Positions 1-5,683 of a DNA stretch of 8,669 nt are shown here, piece after piece. The notes under the pieces are model-generated. The model did no database searches. It was not told the DNA's origin and saw only the letters and a list, made by a program, of their open reading frames with translations. Numbering within the stretch: position 1 is the stretch's first letter; each line of letters opens with the position of its first letter. The position numbers and the translations under genes are program-made. This DNA comes from an uncultured Bacteroidota bacterium. GTDB taxonomy: Bacteria > Bacteroidota > Bacteroidia > Chitinophagales > Saprospiraceae. The stretch covers positions 1 to 8,669 of the forward strand of contig CALEIL010000537.1 of NCBI GenBank assembly GCA_937876435.1, given 5' to 3'.

Positions 1-58
1 CCGAGATTTCTCTAAGACTACCGCTCTCGGATTTCACAGATTACACGGGTTTCTGCAC

Positions 59-94
59 ATCTCAACTATCTAAACCATCTCAACCTTCTCAACC
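59..94. repeat. Four 9-bp tandem repeats (ATCTCAACC-like)
   Basis: Four consecutive 9-base units can be read: ATCTCAACT (59-67), ATCTAAACC (68-76), ATCTCAACC (77-85) and TTCTCAACC (86-94). A few bases later TGAGAT (about 101-106) is the reverse complement of the ATCTCA core, so a single strand could fold back. The array is non-coding and lies downstream of the minus-strand gene. No function is evident. Confidence 0.7.
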
Positions 95-182
95 GCATTT
101 TGAGATGATTAACCTTGTTGGTGTTTAAAGGATTTTGCTATACTAATTGGCTGTAAACATTTGGCTGTCGATTCAGGAGTCC

Positions 183-197
183 GTAGGGGCGCCCTAC
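183..197. other. GC-rich hairpin downstream of the thioredoxin-like gene
   Basis: GTAGGG (183-188) and CCCTAC (192-197) form a perfect 6-bp stem around a 3-base loop. A run of eight C follows at 199-206. On the minus strand the hairpin lies about 47 bases after the stop of the thioredoxin-like gene, so it could help end that transcript. It is not followed by a T run on the minus strand, so it is not a standard intrinsic terminator. It could instead be part of a dispersed intergenic repeat. Confidence 0.4.
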
Positions 198-216
198 TCC
201 CCCCCCAGTACAAAAC

Positions 217-244
217 AACTAATAACTAATAACTATCAACTAAT
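217..244. repeat. Four 7-bp tandem repeats (AACTAAT)
   Basis: The units are AACTAAT (217-223), AACTAAT (224-230), AACTATC (231-237, two changes) and AACTAAT (238-244). The last unit runs into the complement of the TGA stop codon of the minus-strand gene. It is a simple-sequence array at a gene end, with no function seen. Confidence 0.75.
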
Positions 245-1644
245 CACCCATTCTTTTTCAGCATATCGATCACCTGAGCGATTTGTTCAAATCCGATGCC
301 TTTGGAAACAATTTTGTTGTTGGAATCGATCACAAACACCTTGGGGGTGGATCGCACGTCATAAAGCCGTCCATAAGAACTCACGGGCAGGCTATGGATC
401 CCTGTACTACCCAGATCATTTTGATCGAGAAAGGTTTTGCATGATTCGTCAGCCTTAGTACAGACCGTTACAAATCGCACGGTAGAGTCGCTAATCGAAT
501 TTTGGATTTCAGGCAGCGTCGGCATTACCTTTTCGCAATGATTGCAAGACGAAGACCAAAAAATCAATACTTTATACTTTCCGGGGATATCCTTTATTTC
601 CAGTTCTTTCTCGTCGTACACATCGTACACTTTGAGTGGCGGGGCCTCTTTTCCAATCAGGGTGTAACTGAAACGTTCCGCGTTGTCCAGAATCTTGAGT
701 AAGGTTTCCTCATCGACCCACGGAGCCTTCCCTTTTCCATAGTATTGCTGAGCCAGATGCACATATACGGCATCCTGCCCCACGATGGTCGGGTTGGCGT
801 ATTTATTGAGCAATTTGACCAGGAAATACCGGTAAATGGTGCTTTCTTCATCCAGAGCAGCAAAAAAACCATCAATGGCCCGGTTGAGTGAATCGGGATC
901 CTGAGAAGTATATTTATCAAAATAATCCATCACCTTCTGATGGATAAATGGAGTGCGCAACACCGCCTCACGGTGGAGATCGATCTGGTCAAAATAATGT
1001 TCCCGGAAGTATTGAAAACCTTTTCTTTTCTTTTCTTCATCGGAAAGTCCAGGAAAATCGGGGATGACCGGATCCCGACTGGCTCCTATGACGAGGGCTG
1101 ACAGAGAATTGGGATGGTTTTGCAGAATCTGATCCTGTTTTCCCAAAACCTGTTTATCGAGCTCCAGAATGTGCTCTTCCAGCTTGTCCTTCGCTGCCTG
1201 ATCGGAAGCATTTTCCAGGTCCTTCTGGCTGGCAGATTTTTGTTTTCTGGCCTGATCGATCAATTTGAGATAATCGTAAAAGATCGCGTTGTCTTCGTGA
1301 CCTTCGATGACAGTGCTGGCAGAGATCTCCTGGGCATCGGTGGTCATCGAAAAAGTCTGATCCCCATCGATCAATACCTGAAAAAAAGAATTGGCAGGCG
1401 GCATAACAAACATGTACACGCCTTCTGGCAATGCCTCGTCCCCCCGGAATGAAAATACACCGTCGGAATTTCGGTAGGCAGTATCCCTCACGTATTGAGC
1501 ATCACCGTAAAAATAGGCTAAATATAAAGTATCACTCGTAGCGTTTTCGATTTGAATATCAATATTATATTCATTCTGTGTAAAACTTGGTCCGAATGAT
1601 ACCACCATCAGGATGACCGCTAAAATATTTCTGAGTAAATGCAT
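244..1644 (-). CDS. Exported thioredoxin-like (TlpA/DUF4369-type) protein
   Basis: This is a predicted cell-envelope thiol-disulfide protein of 466 residues. Residues 1 to about 22 look like a cleavable signal peptide: basic LLRN, a hydrophobic ILAVILMVVSF stretch, then FTQ. There is no lipobox cysteine. Residues about 25-115 are beta-rich and resemble the DUF4369 domain that Bacteroidota attach to redoxins. A charged helical, coiled-coil-like segment covers about 125-175, and more helical sequence runs to about 325, possibly DUF5106-like. The thioredoxin fold occupies about 330-466, with the redox motif WSSSCNHC (Cys367 and Cys370) and the cis-proline in STP (Pro434). Family knowledge suggests reduction of disulfides or a role in cytochrome c or envelope maturation; the substrate is unknown. 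The gene stands alone, 95 bp from the next minus-strand gene. The ATG start is supported by the signal peptide immediately after it. Confidence 0.88.
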   Translation of the reverse strand: MHLLRNILAVILMVVSFGPSFTQNEYNIDIQIENATSDTLYLAYFYGDAQYVRDTAYRNSDGVFSFRGDEALPEGVYMFVMPPANSFFQVLIDGDQTFSMTTDAQEISASTVIEGHEDNAIFYDYLKLIDQARKQKSASQKDLENASDQAAKDKLEEHILELDKQVLGKQDQILQNHPNSLSALVIGASRDPVIPDFPGLSDEEKKRKGFQYFREHYFDQIDLHREAVLRTPFIHQKVMDYFDKYTSQDPDSLNRAIDGFFAALDEESTIYRYFLVKLLNKYANPTIVGQDAVYVHLAQQYYGKGKAPWVDEETLLKILDNAERFSYTLIGKEAPPLKVYDVYDEKELEIKDIPGKYKVLIFWSSSCNHCEKVMPTLPEIQNSISDSTVRFVTVCTKADESCKTFLDQNDLGSTGIHSLPVSSYGRLYDVRSTPKVFVIDSNNKIVSKGIGFEQIAQVIDMLKKNG

Positions 1645-1739
1645 TTCTGAAAGTTATTAACTACTGAAATGGCCAATATGTTTACCCATCCAGCCTTCAT
1701 ATTGACTCACAATTCATACTAATACGATTCAGACCCCGT

Positions 1740-2216
1740 TTATTGTGTTAATTTGGACTTAAGGTCTGCCACACTGTAATTCACAGACTTCAATACCTTA
1801 CCATCCGTATTCCTGTAAACGATGAATTTGTCTCCCCGTTTCTGAAAGCTCCCTTCTTCCCCTTTGCCATTTTGATAATGCCGGATCGTTTCTTCTGCCT
1901 CTTCGACCGAACTACAGGTCTTGCTCATATTGCTGCGATGCACTTCATCAAACAGGGTTTTAAATTTCTCCCCCAGACCAAATTCCAGGATAGCTCCCGA
2001 CAAAACGTACTGAAGATCACAAAACGCATCGGCTACCTCCACCAGATCGTTGTCCTCGATGGCGGCCACCAATTCCTTCAGCTCTTCCTGCAATAGATTG
2101 ATCCGAAGGGCTGCGCGTTCTTTTGAGATCAATTGAGGTTCATTCAGTACGGGCAGTCCAAACGTATCGTGGAATTCCGCGACGGAATTTAGTGGCTTTG
2201 GTTCTTCGATTTTCAT
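1740..2216 (-). CDS. MazG-like nucleoside triphosphate pyrophosphohydrolase
   Basis: This is a small all-alpha NTP pyrophosphohydrolase (MazG / phosphoribosyl-ATP pyrophosphohydrolase-like superfamily) of 158 residues. The metal-binding signature EExxE...ExxD is present as EELKE (residues 44-48) and EVAD (60-63), followed by D67 and the conserved-looking stretch DLQYVLSGA. The family hydrolyses nucleoside triphosphates to the monophosphate and pyrophosphate, often to clear abnormal or excess nucleotides; the substrate cannot be read from the sequence. The tail (about 125-158) is a short beta-rich extension seen in Bacteroidota members as I remember them. I chose the ATG at 2216 (MKIEEPK) over an upstream ATG at 2267: the longer form would run over the start of the divergent coaE and adds only an unconserved-looking leader. 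A good promoter candidate sits just upstream (2239-2268). A role in histidine synthesis (HisE) is unlikely because no his genes are nearby. Confidence 0.85.
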   Translation of the reverse strand: MKIEEPKPLNSVAEFHDTFGLPVLNEPQLISKERAALRINLLQEELKELVAAIEDNDLVEVADAFCDLQYVLSGAILEFGLGEKFKTLFDEVHRSNMSKTCSSVEEAEETIRHYQNGKGEEGSFQKRGDKFIVYRNTDGKVLKSVNYSVADLKSKLTQ

Positions 2217-2224
2217 AATATTTG
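2197..2224 (+). promoter_or_regulatory. Weak promoter candidate for coaE-rocD-cobB
   Basis: TTTG at 2197-2200 and AATATTTG at 2217-2224 (one mismatch to the Bacteroidota -7 consensus TAnnTTTG) are separated by 16 bases. The coaE start lies about 36 bases beyond. The first element lies inside the divergent MazG-like gene. The match is modest in AT-rich DNA, so this is a candidate only. Confidence 0.3.
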
Positions 2225-2238
2225 AGTTACTTTCAGGG

Positions 2239-2268
2239 CAAAAATAAGGTAAAATAGGAAATGGCAAA
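2239..2268 (-). promoter_or_regulatory. Promoter candidate for the MazG-like gene
   Basis: On the minus strand TTTG (complement of 2265-2268) is followed after 18 bases by TATTTTTG (complement of 2239-2246), a full match to the Bacteroidota -33 TTTG / -7 TAnnTTTG pattern. Transcription would begin near 2234, giving a leader of roughly 18 bases before the ATG at 2216. The -33 element lies within the first codons of the divergent coaE. Confidence 0.55.
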
Positions 2269-2848
2269 ATGGAAGGTAGGAATCACCGGGGGAATCGGAA
2301 GCGGCAAGACCTATTGTGCCCACATTTTTGCCCTGTTGGGTGTTCCGGTTTATTACTCGGATGATCGGGCGAAATACTTGATGACGACTGACCCTGAAGT
2401 GAAAGGACAGCTCGTAGAATTGTTGGGGCCCAAGGTCTATGACGAGGACGGCAGTCTCAATAAAGATTTTATGCGACAACAAGTATTCGAAAATTCCTCC
2501 ACCCGGGATGCGATCAACGCCATCGTCCATCCTGCCGTGGGAAGCGACCATCAACGCTGGCACGAAGTGCAAAGTCCCATTTATACTTTAAATGAAGCAG
2601 CTTTGCTGGTAGAGTCAGGATCCTATCGGAGAATGGATCATCTGATCATGGTCCGGGCTCCCCTGGCCCTTCGTACTCAGCGGATAATGGCCCGGGATTC
2701 TATCGACGCACTCGCGGTTCAAAAACGAATGGAAAGCCAATTTCCCGACGAAGCCAAAGAAAAGGTCGCCGATATGATTATTGATAATTCCGGATGTTAT
2801 CCCGTATTTCAACAAATACTGGACATCCACAAAAAACTGATATCGTGA
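2261..2848 (+). CDS. coaE: Dephospho-CoA kinase
   Basis: CoaE (EC 2.7.1.24) phosphorylates the ribose 3'-hydroxyl of dephospho-CoA with ATP, the last step of coenzyme A synthesis, in the cytoplasm. The 195-residue length is normal for the family. Visible motifs are the Walker A loop GGIGSGKT (10-17), the acidic SDD after the second strand (33-35), HP (90-91), the substrate-region block EAALLVESG (112-120, equivalent to the PLLxE block), the lid with R145-D146 and R156-Q160, and a terminal DNSG (175-178). The start ATG is preceded by an AGGA-like stretch at very short spacing; an overlapping ATG at 2268 is out of frame. The gene heads a tight operon: its TGA overlaps the GTG of rocD as GTGA. 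It is transcribed divergently from the MazG-like gene across 44 bp. Confidence 0.95.
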   Translation: MAKWKVGITGGIGSGKTYCAHIFALLGVPVYYSDDRAKYLMTTDPEVKGQLVELLGPKVYDEDGSLNKDFMRQQVFENSSTRDAINAIVHPAVGSDHQRWHEVQSPIYTLNEAALLVESGSYRRMDHLIMVRAPLALRTQRIMARDSIDALAVQKRMESQFPDEAKEKVADMIIDNSGCYPVFQQILDIHKKLIS

Positions 2849-4071
2849 AGGATAGCAAATATTACATCGATCTCGAATCCCAATACGGTGCGCATAATTA
2901 TCATCCTTTGCCCGTCGTCCTTTCGAGGGGAGAAGGAGTCCGGGTATGGGACGTCGAGGACAAAGAATACTATGATTTTCTATCTGCCTATTCTGCTGTG
3001 AATCAAGGACACAACCACCCGGTGATTGTTTCAGCCCTTCAACAGCAATTGTCGAAACTGAGTCTCGTTTCCAGGGCGTTTCACAGCGATCAGTTGGGGC
3101 GATTCGCTCAATACATGACTGGCCTGTTTGGCTATGATAAAGTCCTCCCCATGAACACAGGAGCCGAGGCGGTAGAAACGGCGATCAAACTATGCCGCAA
3201 ATGGGGATACGAGAAAAAAGGGATCCACGTCAATCAAGCGAAGATCGTATTCGCCGCAGGTAATTTTCACGGCAGAACATTGGGAGTGATCAGCGCTTCA
3301 GTAGATCGGGATGCCACGGGGGGATTTGGTCCCTACATGCCCCGGTACCACATCATTCCGTACAACGATCCGCGTGCTTTGAAGGAAGCCGTGCAGGATC
3401 CGGATGTCGCCGGATTTTTGGTCGAACCCATCCAGGGTGAAGCAGGAGTCAACGTACCGGATGAAGGGTACCTGAGTCAGGTGTCCGCCATTTGCAAAGA
3501 GCAAAATGTCCTGTTCATCGCGGATGAAATTCAGACGGGATTGGGTCGGACGGGACGGATGTTGTGTTGCGATCATGAAAACGTCCGGCCGGATATCCTG
3601 ATTCTGGGTAAGGCACTGTCCGGAGGTCTGTATCCAGTGTCAGCGGTATTGGCCGATGATGAGGTCATGTTAACCATCCAACCTGGTGAGCATGGATCAA
3701 CCTATGGGGGCAATCCGCTGGCGTGTGCCACGGCCATGGTGGCTTTGGAGGTGCTTCAAAAAGAAAAAATGCCGGAGAATGCTCTGAAAATGGGTGCGAT
3801 TTTTCGGGCAGGTCTTCTGGAAATTCAGAAGGACTATCCGTTGATCAGCGAAGTACGAGGCAAAGGTCTGCTCAATGCGATCGAACTCAATGTCGATCCC
3901 GAATCCAGCGCAGCATGGGATCTGTGTCTCCGGATGATGGACCATGGACTGCTCGCCAAACCCACGCACGGAAATATCATCCGTTTTTCACCGCCTTTGA
4001 TCATCGATGAAGAGCAATTGCGGGAAGCCTTATCCATTATTCGACAATCGCTTGATAACCTGGAAAAATGA
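2845..4071 (+). CDS. rocD: Ornithine aminotransferase
   Basis: This PLP-dependent class III aminotransferase (EC 2.6.1.13) transfers the delta-amino group of ornithine to 2-oxoglutarate, giving glutamate 5-semialdehyde and glutamate. The protein is 408 residues from the GTG. The N-terminal YGAHNYHPLPVVLSRGEG is typical of OAT rather than acetylornithine aminotransferase. Further landmarks are NTGAEAVE (PLP phosphate region, about 104-111), NFHGRT, EPIQGEAG, ADEIQTGLGRTG (Asp227, Gln230) and the Schiff-base lysine K256 in LGKALSGG. I chose the GTG at 2845 because it forms a 4-bp GTGA overlap with the coaE stop, implying translational coupling, and because family members begin close to this point. 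An in-frame ATG at 2794 would add 17 residues inside coaE. The 3' end overlaps cobB as ATGA. It may feed ornithine into glutamate and proline, or run in reverse. Confidence 0.93.
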   Translation: MKDSKYYIDLESQYGAHNYHPLPVVLSRGEGVRVWDVEDKEYYDFLSAYSAVNQGHNHPVIVSALQQQLSKLSLVSRAFHSDQLGRFAQYMTGLFGYDKVLPMNTGAEAVETAIKLCRKWGYEKKGIHVNQAKIVFAAGNFHGRTLGVISASVDRDATGGFGPYMPRYHIIPYNDPRALKEAVQDPDVAGFLVEPIQGEAGVNVPDEGYLSQVSAICKEQNVLFIADEIQTGLGRTGRMLCCDHENVRPDILILGKALSGGLYPVSAVLADDEVMLTIQPGEHGSTYGGNPLACATAMVALEVLQKEKMPENALKMGAIFRAGLLEIQKDYPLISEVRGKGLLNAIELNVDPESSAAWDLCLRMMDHGLLAKPTHGNIIRFSPPLIIDEEQLREALSIIRQSLDNLEK

Positions 4072-4766
4072 AAAAGAAACTCGTCGTACTCACCGGCGCC
4101 GGCATCAGCGCCGAAAGCGGGATCAAAACCTTCCGGGATGCCGATGGCCTGTGGGAAGGACATGACGTCAATGAAGTGGCTACGCCTCAGGGTTTTCGAA
4201 TCAACCCCGGCCTAGTCCACGATTTTTACAATCAGAGGCGAAGACAGTTGCTCGAAGTGCATCCCAATGCCGCACACGAATTCCTGGCAGAACTGGAAAA
4301 TGATTTCGAAGTACACATCATCACCCAAAACGTAGACGATCTCCACGAAAGGGCCGGCAGCAGCCAGGTCCTGCATCTGCACGGAGAACTGCTCAAAATC
4401 CGGAGTCTAAGCGATCCCGGCCGGATCGTGGAATGGGGCGAAGACCTGACGGTGGATTATGTGGACGAAGACGGCCACCGATACCGCCCCCATATCGTAT
4501 GGTTTGGCGAAGCCGTGCCCTTGCTGGAGGTAGCCGCTTCCCAATGCAGCCGGGCAGATATCTGCTTAGTCATCGGCACCTCACTACAGGTTTATCCGGC
4601 CGCCTCCCTATTGGACTACTGCCCTTCCGATACGCCGATATTTTATATAGATCCCCATCCCGGGGACACCTTCCAATTTGCCAATCGTTCCCAAATCGAG
4701 GTGCTGCCCTACCCTGCCACGGTAGGGATTCGGCACTTAAGGGAAATAATTTCGGATTTCAAATAA
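4068..4766 (+). CDS. cobB: NAD-dependent protein deacylase (Sir2 family, SIRT5-like)
   Basis: This cytoplasmic sirtuin of 232 residues removes acyl groups from lysine side chains using NAD+, releasing nicotinamide and O-acyl-ADP-ribose. The Rossmann signature GAGISAESGIKTFRD spans residues 10-24, TQNVDDLH 86-93, the catalytic histidine is H105 in LHLHGEL, and VWFGE and GTSLQVYPA follow. Y54 and R57 form the YxxR pair that in class III sirtuins (SIRT5, E. coli CobB) binds succinyl or malonyl groups, so desuccinylation as well as deacetylation is plausible. The zinc-binding CxxC pairs expected between H105 and VWFGE are absent; the only cysteines are C160, C166 and C185. I recall the same loss in other Bacteroidota homologues, so it is probably lineage-typical rather than a defect. 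Its ATG overlaps the rocD stop (ATGA), making it the last gene of coaE-rocD-cobB. Confidence 0.92.
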   Translation: MKKKLVVLTGAGISAESGIKTFRDADGLWEGHDVNEVATPQGFRINPGLVHDFYNQRRRQLLEVHPNAAHEFLAELENDFEVHIITQNVDDLHERAGSSQVLHLHGELLKIRSLSDPGRIVEWGEDLTVDYVDEDGHRYRPHIVWFGEAVPLLEVAASQCSRADICLVIGTSLQVYPAASLLDYCPSDTPIFYIDPHPGDTFQFANRSQIEVLPYPATVGIRHLREIISDFK

Positions 4767-4818
4767 ATTTTATTTGAGGTCTGAAAAAAAATTTCCTGCA
4801 AAATATGATATTGTAAAT

Positions 4819-4829
4819 GTCATTATGAC
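4819..4829. promoter_or_regulatory. Palindromic operator candidate GTCAT-T-ATGAC
   Basis: GTCAT (4819-4823) and ATGAC (4825-4829) are perfect inverted half-sites around a single T. Symmetry extends to AA/TT two bases further out, past one mismatched pair. Its size and AT-rich flanks suit a dimeric regulator such as ArgR, but it does not match the enterobacterial ARG box closely. It lies about 85 bases upstream of the promoter candidate. Confidence 0.35.
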
Positions 4830-4890
4830 TTTATTATTCCGATATAAACGCTATTTGTCTTTTAATTCACCCAAATTGGCCGCTTGATTT

Positions 4891-4934
4891 TAAAATTTAT
4901 TTTATTTTTTGCTATTTGGAATAAAATTTATTTT
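4891..4934. repeat. Pair of 13-bp AT-rich direct repeats, 31 bp apart
   Basis: TAAAATTTATTTT occurs at 4891-4903 and exactly again at 4922-4934. The start-to-start spacing of 31 bp is close to three helical turns, so proteins bound at both would sit on the same face of the DNA. The second copy lies between the -33 and -7 elements of the promoter candidate. A looser relative, TAAATTTTATTTG, begins at 4764 over the cobB stop. Confidence 0.5.
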
Positions 4935-4943
4935 CTAATTTTA
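4915..4943 (+). promoter_or_regulatory. Promoter candidate for the arginine operon
   Basis: TTTG at 4915-4918 and TAATTTTA at 4936-4943 (one mismatch at the last base of TAnnTTTG) are separated by 17 bases. Transcription would begin near 4948, giving a leader of about 145-150 nt ahead of the GNAT start at 5096. The surrounding DNA is very AT-rich, so chance matches are possible. Confidence 0.4.
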
Positions 4944-4993
4944 CAGCCGAAATGCAGGAAATAAACTATACATATCACCTTTTCTTCCCCCGT

Positions 4994-5009
4994 TCCCGTA
5001 GGCCCGGGA
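4994..5009 (+). other. Short GC hairpin in the presumed arginine-operon leader
   Basis: TCCCG (4994-4998) pairs with CGGGA (5005-5009) across a 6-base loop, TAGGCC. It stands out as a GC island in an AT-rich gap. There is no T run after it, so it is not an evident terminator or attenuator. It could shape the 5' UTR. Confidence 0.35.
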
Positions 5010-5095
5010 TATATAGAGATCGTCGTTGAACCAACCTATGACTTCATTTTCGACCGATCAATTCTCCAGCATCACAATTTCATAATTTCATTTCA

Positions 5096-5683
5096 ATGGA
5101 TATACAACTATATATAGGCAACAAGGACCATGGTATCTACGCGGAAGAAATCTGCGCTGAGATCGAAGCATCCGCCAGGGTGAGAGGGACTGGGATCGCT
5201 AAGCGTGAACCGGAGTATATCCGCAATAAACTCGAAAAAGGGAACGCCATCATTGCCCTGGACGGAGATCAGTTTGTAGGTTTTTGTTATATCGAGATAT
5301 TTGACAGTAAAAAATATGTATCCAATTCGGGGTTGATCGTCAAAGATACCTACCGGCAAATGGGCATTGCCAAGCAAATAAAATACAGAGCTTTTGAACT
5401 GGCCCGGGATAAATTCCCCCAGGCTCGTATCTTTGGCATTACAACCAGTCTCGCGGTGATGAAAATCAACAGCGAACTCGGGTACAAACCCGTGACATAT
5501 TCCGAGCTGACCCAGGATGATGAATTCTGGAAGGGATGTCAGAGCTGCCCCAATTACGACATCCTCATGCGCAATAACAGAAAAATGTGCTTGTGTACTG
5601 GTATGTTGGCTGCCTCCAAACTGGAGCAGATGAATAAAGAATTAACCGATAAAAAACTTGAAACGGATGATGAAAAACAATAA
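5096..5683 (+). CDS. GNAT acyltransferase of the arginine operon, candidate N-acylglutamate synthase
   Basis: This is a cytoplasmic GNAT-fold acyl-CoA-dependent transferase of 195 residues. The acyl-CoA pyrophosphate loop is RQMGIA (87-92) after the strand SGLIVKDTY. The core strands AIIALDGDQFVGFCYIEI (51-68) and the LGYKPVT end strand (128-134) complete the fold. The C-terminal part carries a cysteine set, C148-x2-C151 and C165-x-C167, which could bind a metal or form disulfides, and ends in a charged tail. It is the first gene of an operon continuing into argG (its 3' end overlaps argG by 17 bp), then argC and argD. No canonical ArgA or ArgJ is visible in the window. From this position I infer that it makes N-acetyl- or N-succinylglutamate, the first step of arginine synthesis. 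That role is not shown by the sequence itself; a regulatory or unrelated acyltransferase is possible. Confidence 0.8.
   Translation: MDIQLYIGNKDHGIYAEEICAEIEASARVRGTGIAKREPEYIRNKLEKGNAIIALDGDQFVGFCYIEIFDSKKYVSNSGLIVKDTYRQMGIAKQIKYRAFELARDKFPQARIFGITTSLAVMKINSELGYKPVTYSELTQDDEFWKGCQSCPNYDILMRNNRKMCLCTGMLAASKLEQMNKELTDKKLETDDEKQ

Larger units (their letters stand above)
4767..5095 (+). promoter_or_regulatory. AT-rich regulatory gap before the arginine operon
   Basis: This is the only gene-free stretch over 300 bases in the window. The left half is strongly AT-rich. It holds a palindrome (4819-4829), a 13-bp direct repeat (4891-4903 and 4922-4934) and a promoter candidate (4915-4943). The right half, the presumed leader of about 145 nt, is more mixed. 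It contains a short GC hairpin (4994-5009) and tandem AATTTCAT units at 5076-5083 and 5084-5091, just before the start codon. I see no convincing small ORF, tRNA or known riboswitch, and no strong Shine-Dalgarno sequence before 5096. No GC-stem terminator follows cobB; there is only an AT palindrome (4761-4775) over its stop. Confidence 0.6.

Noticed and set aside
147..458. Plus-strand 103-residue ORF covering the left repeats
   Set aside because: It runs through tandem repeats and then antisense into the end of the thioredoxin-like gene; the translation has no protein character.
1114..1452. Plus-strand 112-residue ORF opposite the thioredoxin-like gene
   Set aside because: It is antisense to a coherent protein, with no domain or ribosome-binding site evidence.
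1649..1676. Promoter for the thioredoxin-like gene (TTG-N17-TAACTTTC on the minus strand)
   Set aside because: The match is fair, but it would start transcription at or beyond the ATG, implying a leaderless message, so I did not list it as a feature.
2217..2267. Longer N-terminus for the MazG-like protein
   Set aside because: The extra 17 residues would overlap the coaE start and cover the promoter candidate, and the segment looks like translated intergenic DNA.
2794..2844. ATG start for rocD at 2794
   Set aside because: It would place 17 extra residues inside coaE. The GTG at 2845 gives the GTGA overlap and matches where OAT proteins usually begin.
4761..4775. AT palindrome over the cobB stop as an intrinsic terminator
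   Set aside because: The arms AAATAAA/TTTATTT contain no G or C and leave a single-base loop, so a stable RNA hairpin is unlikely.
5658..5666. TTG start for argG
   Set aside because: Tandem ATG codons at 5667 and 5670 lie immediately downstream and place the SGGLDTS loop at the usual distance from the N-terminus.
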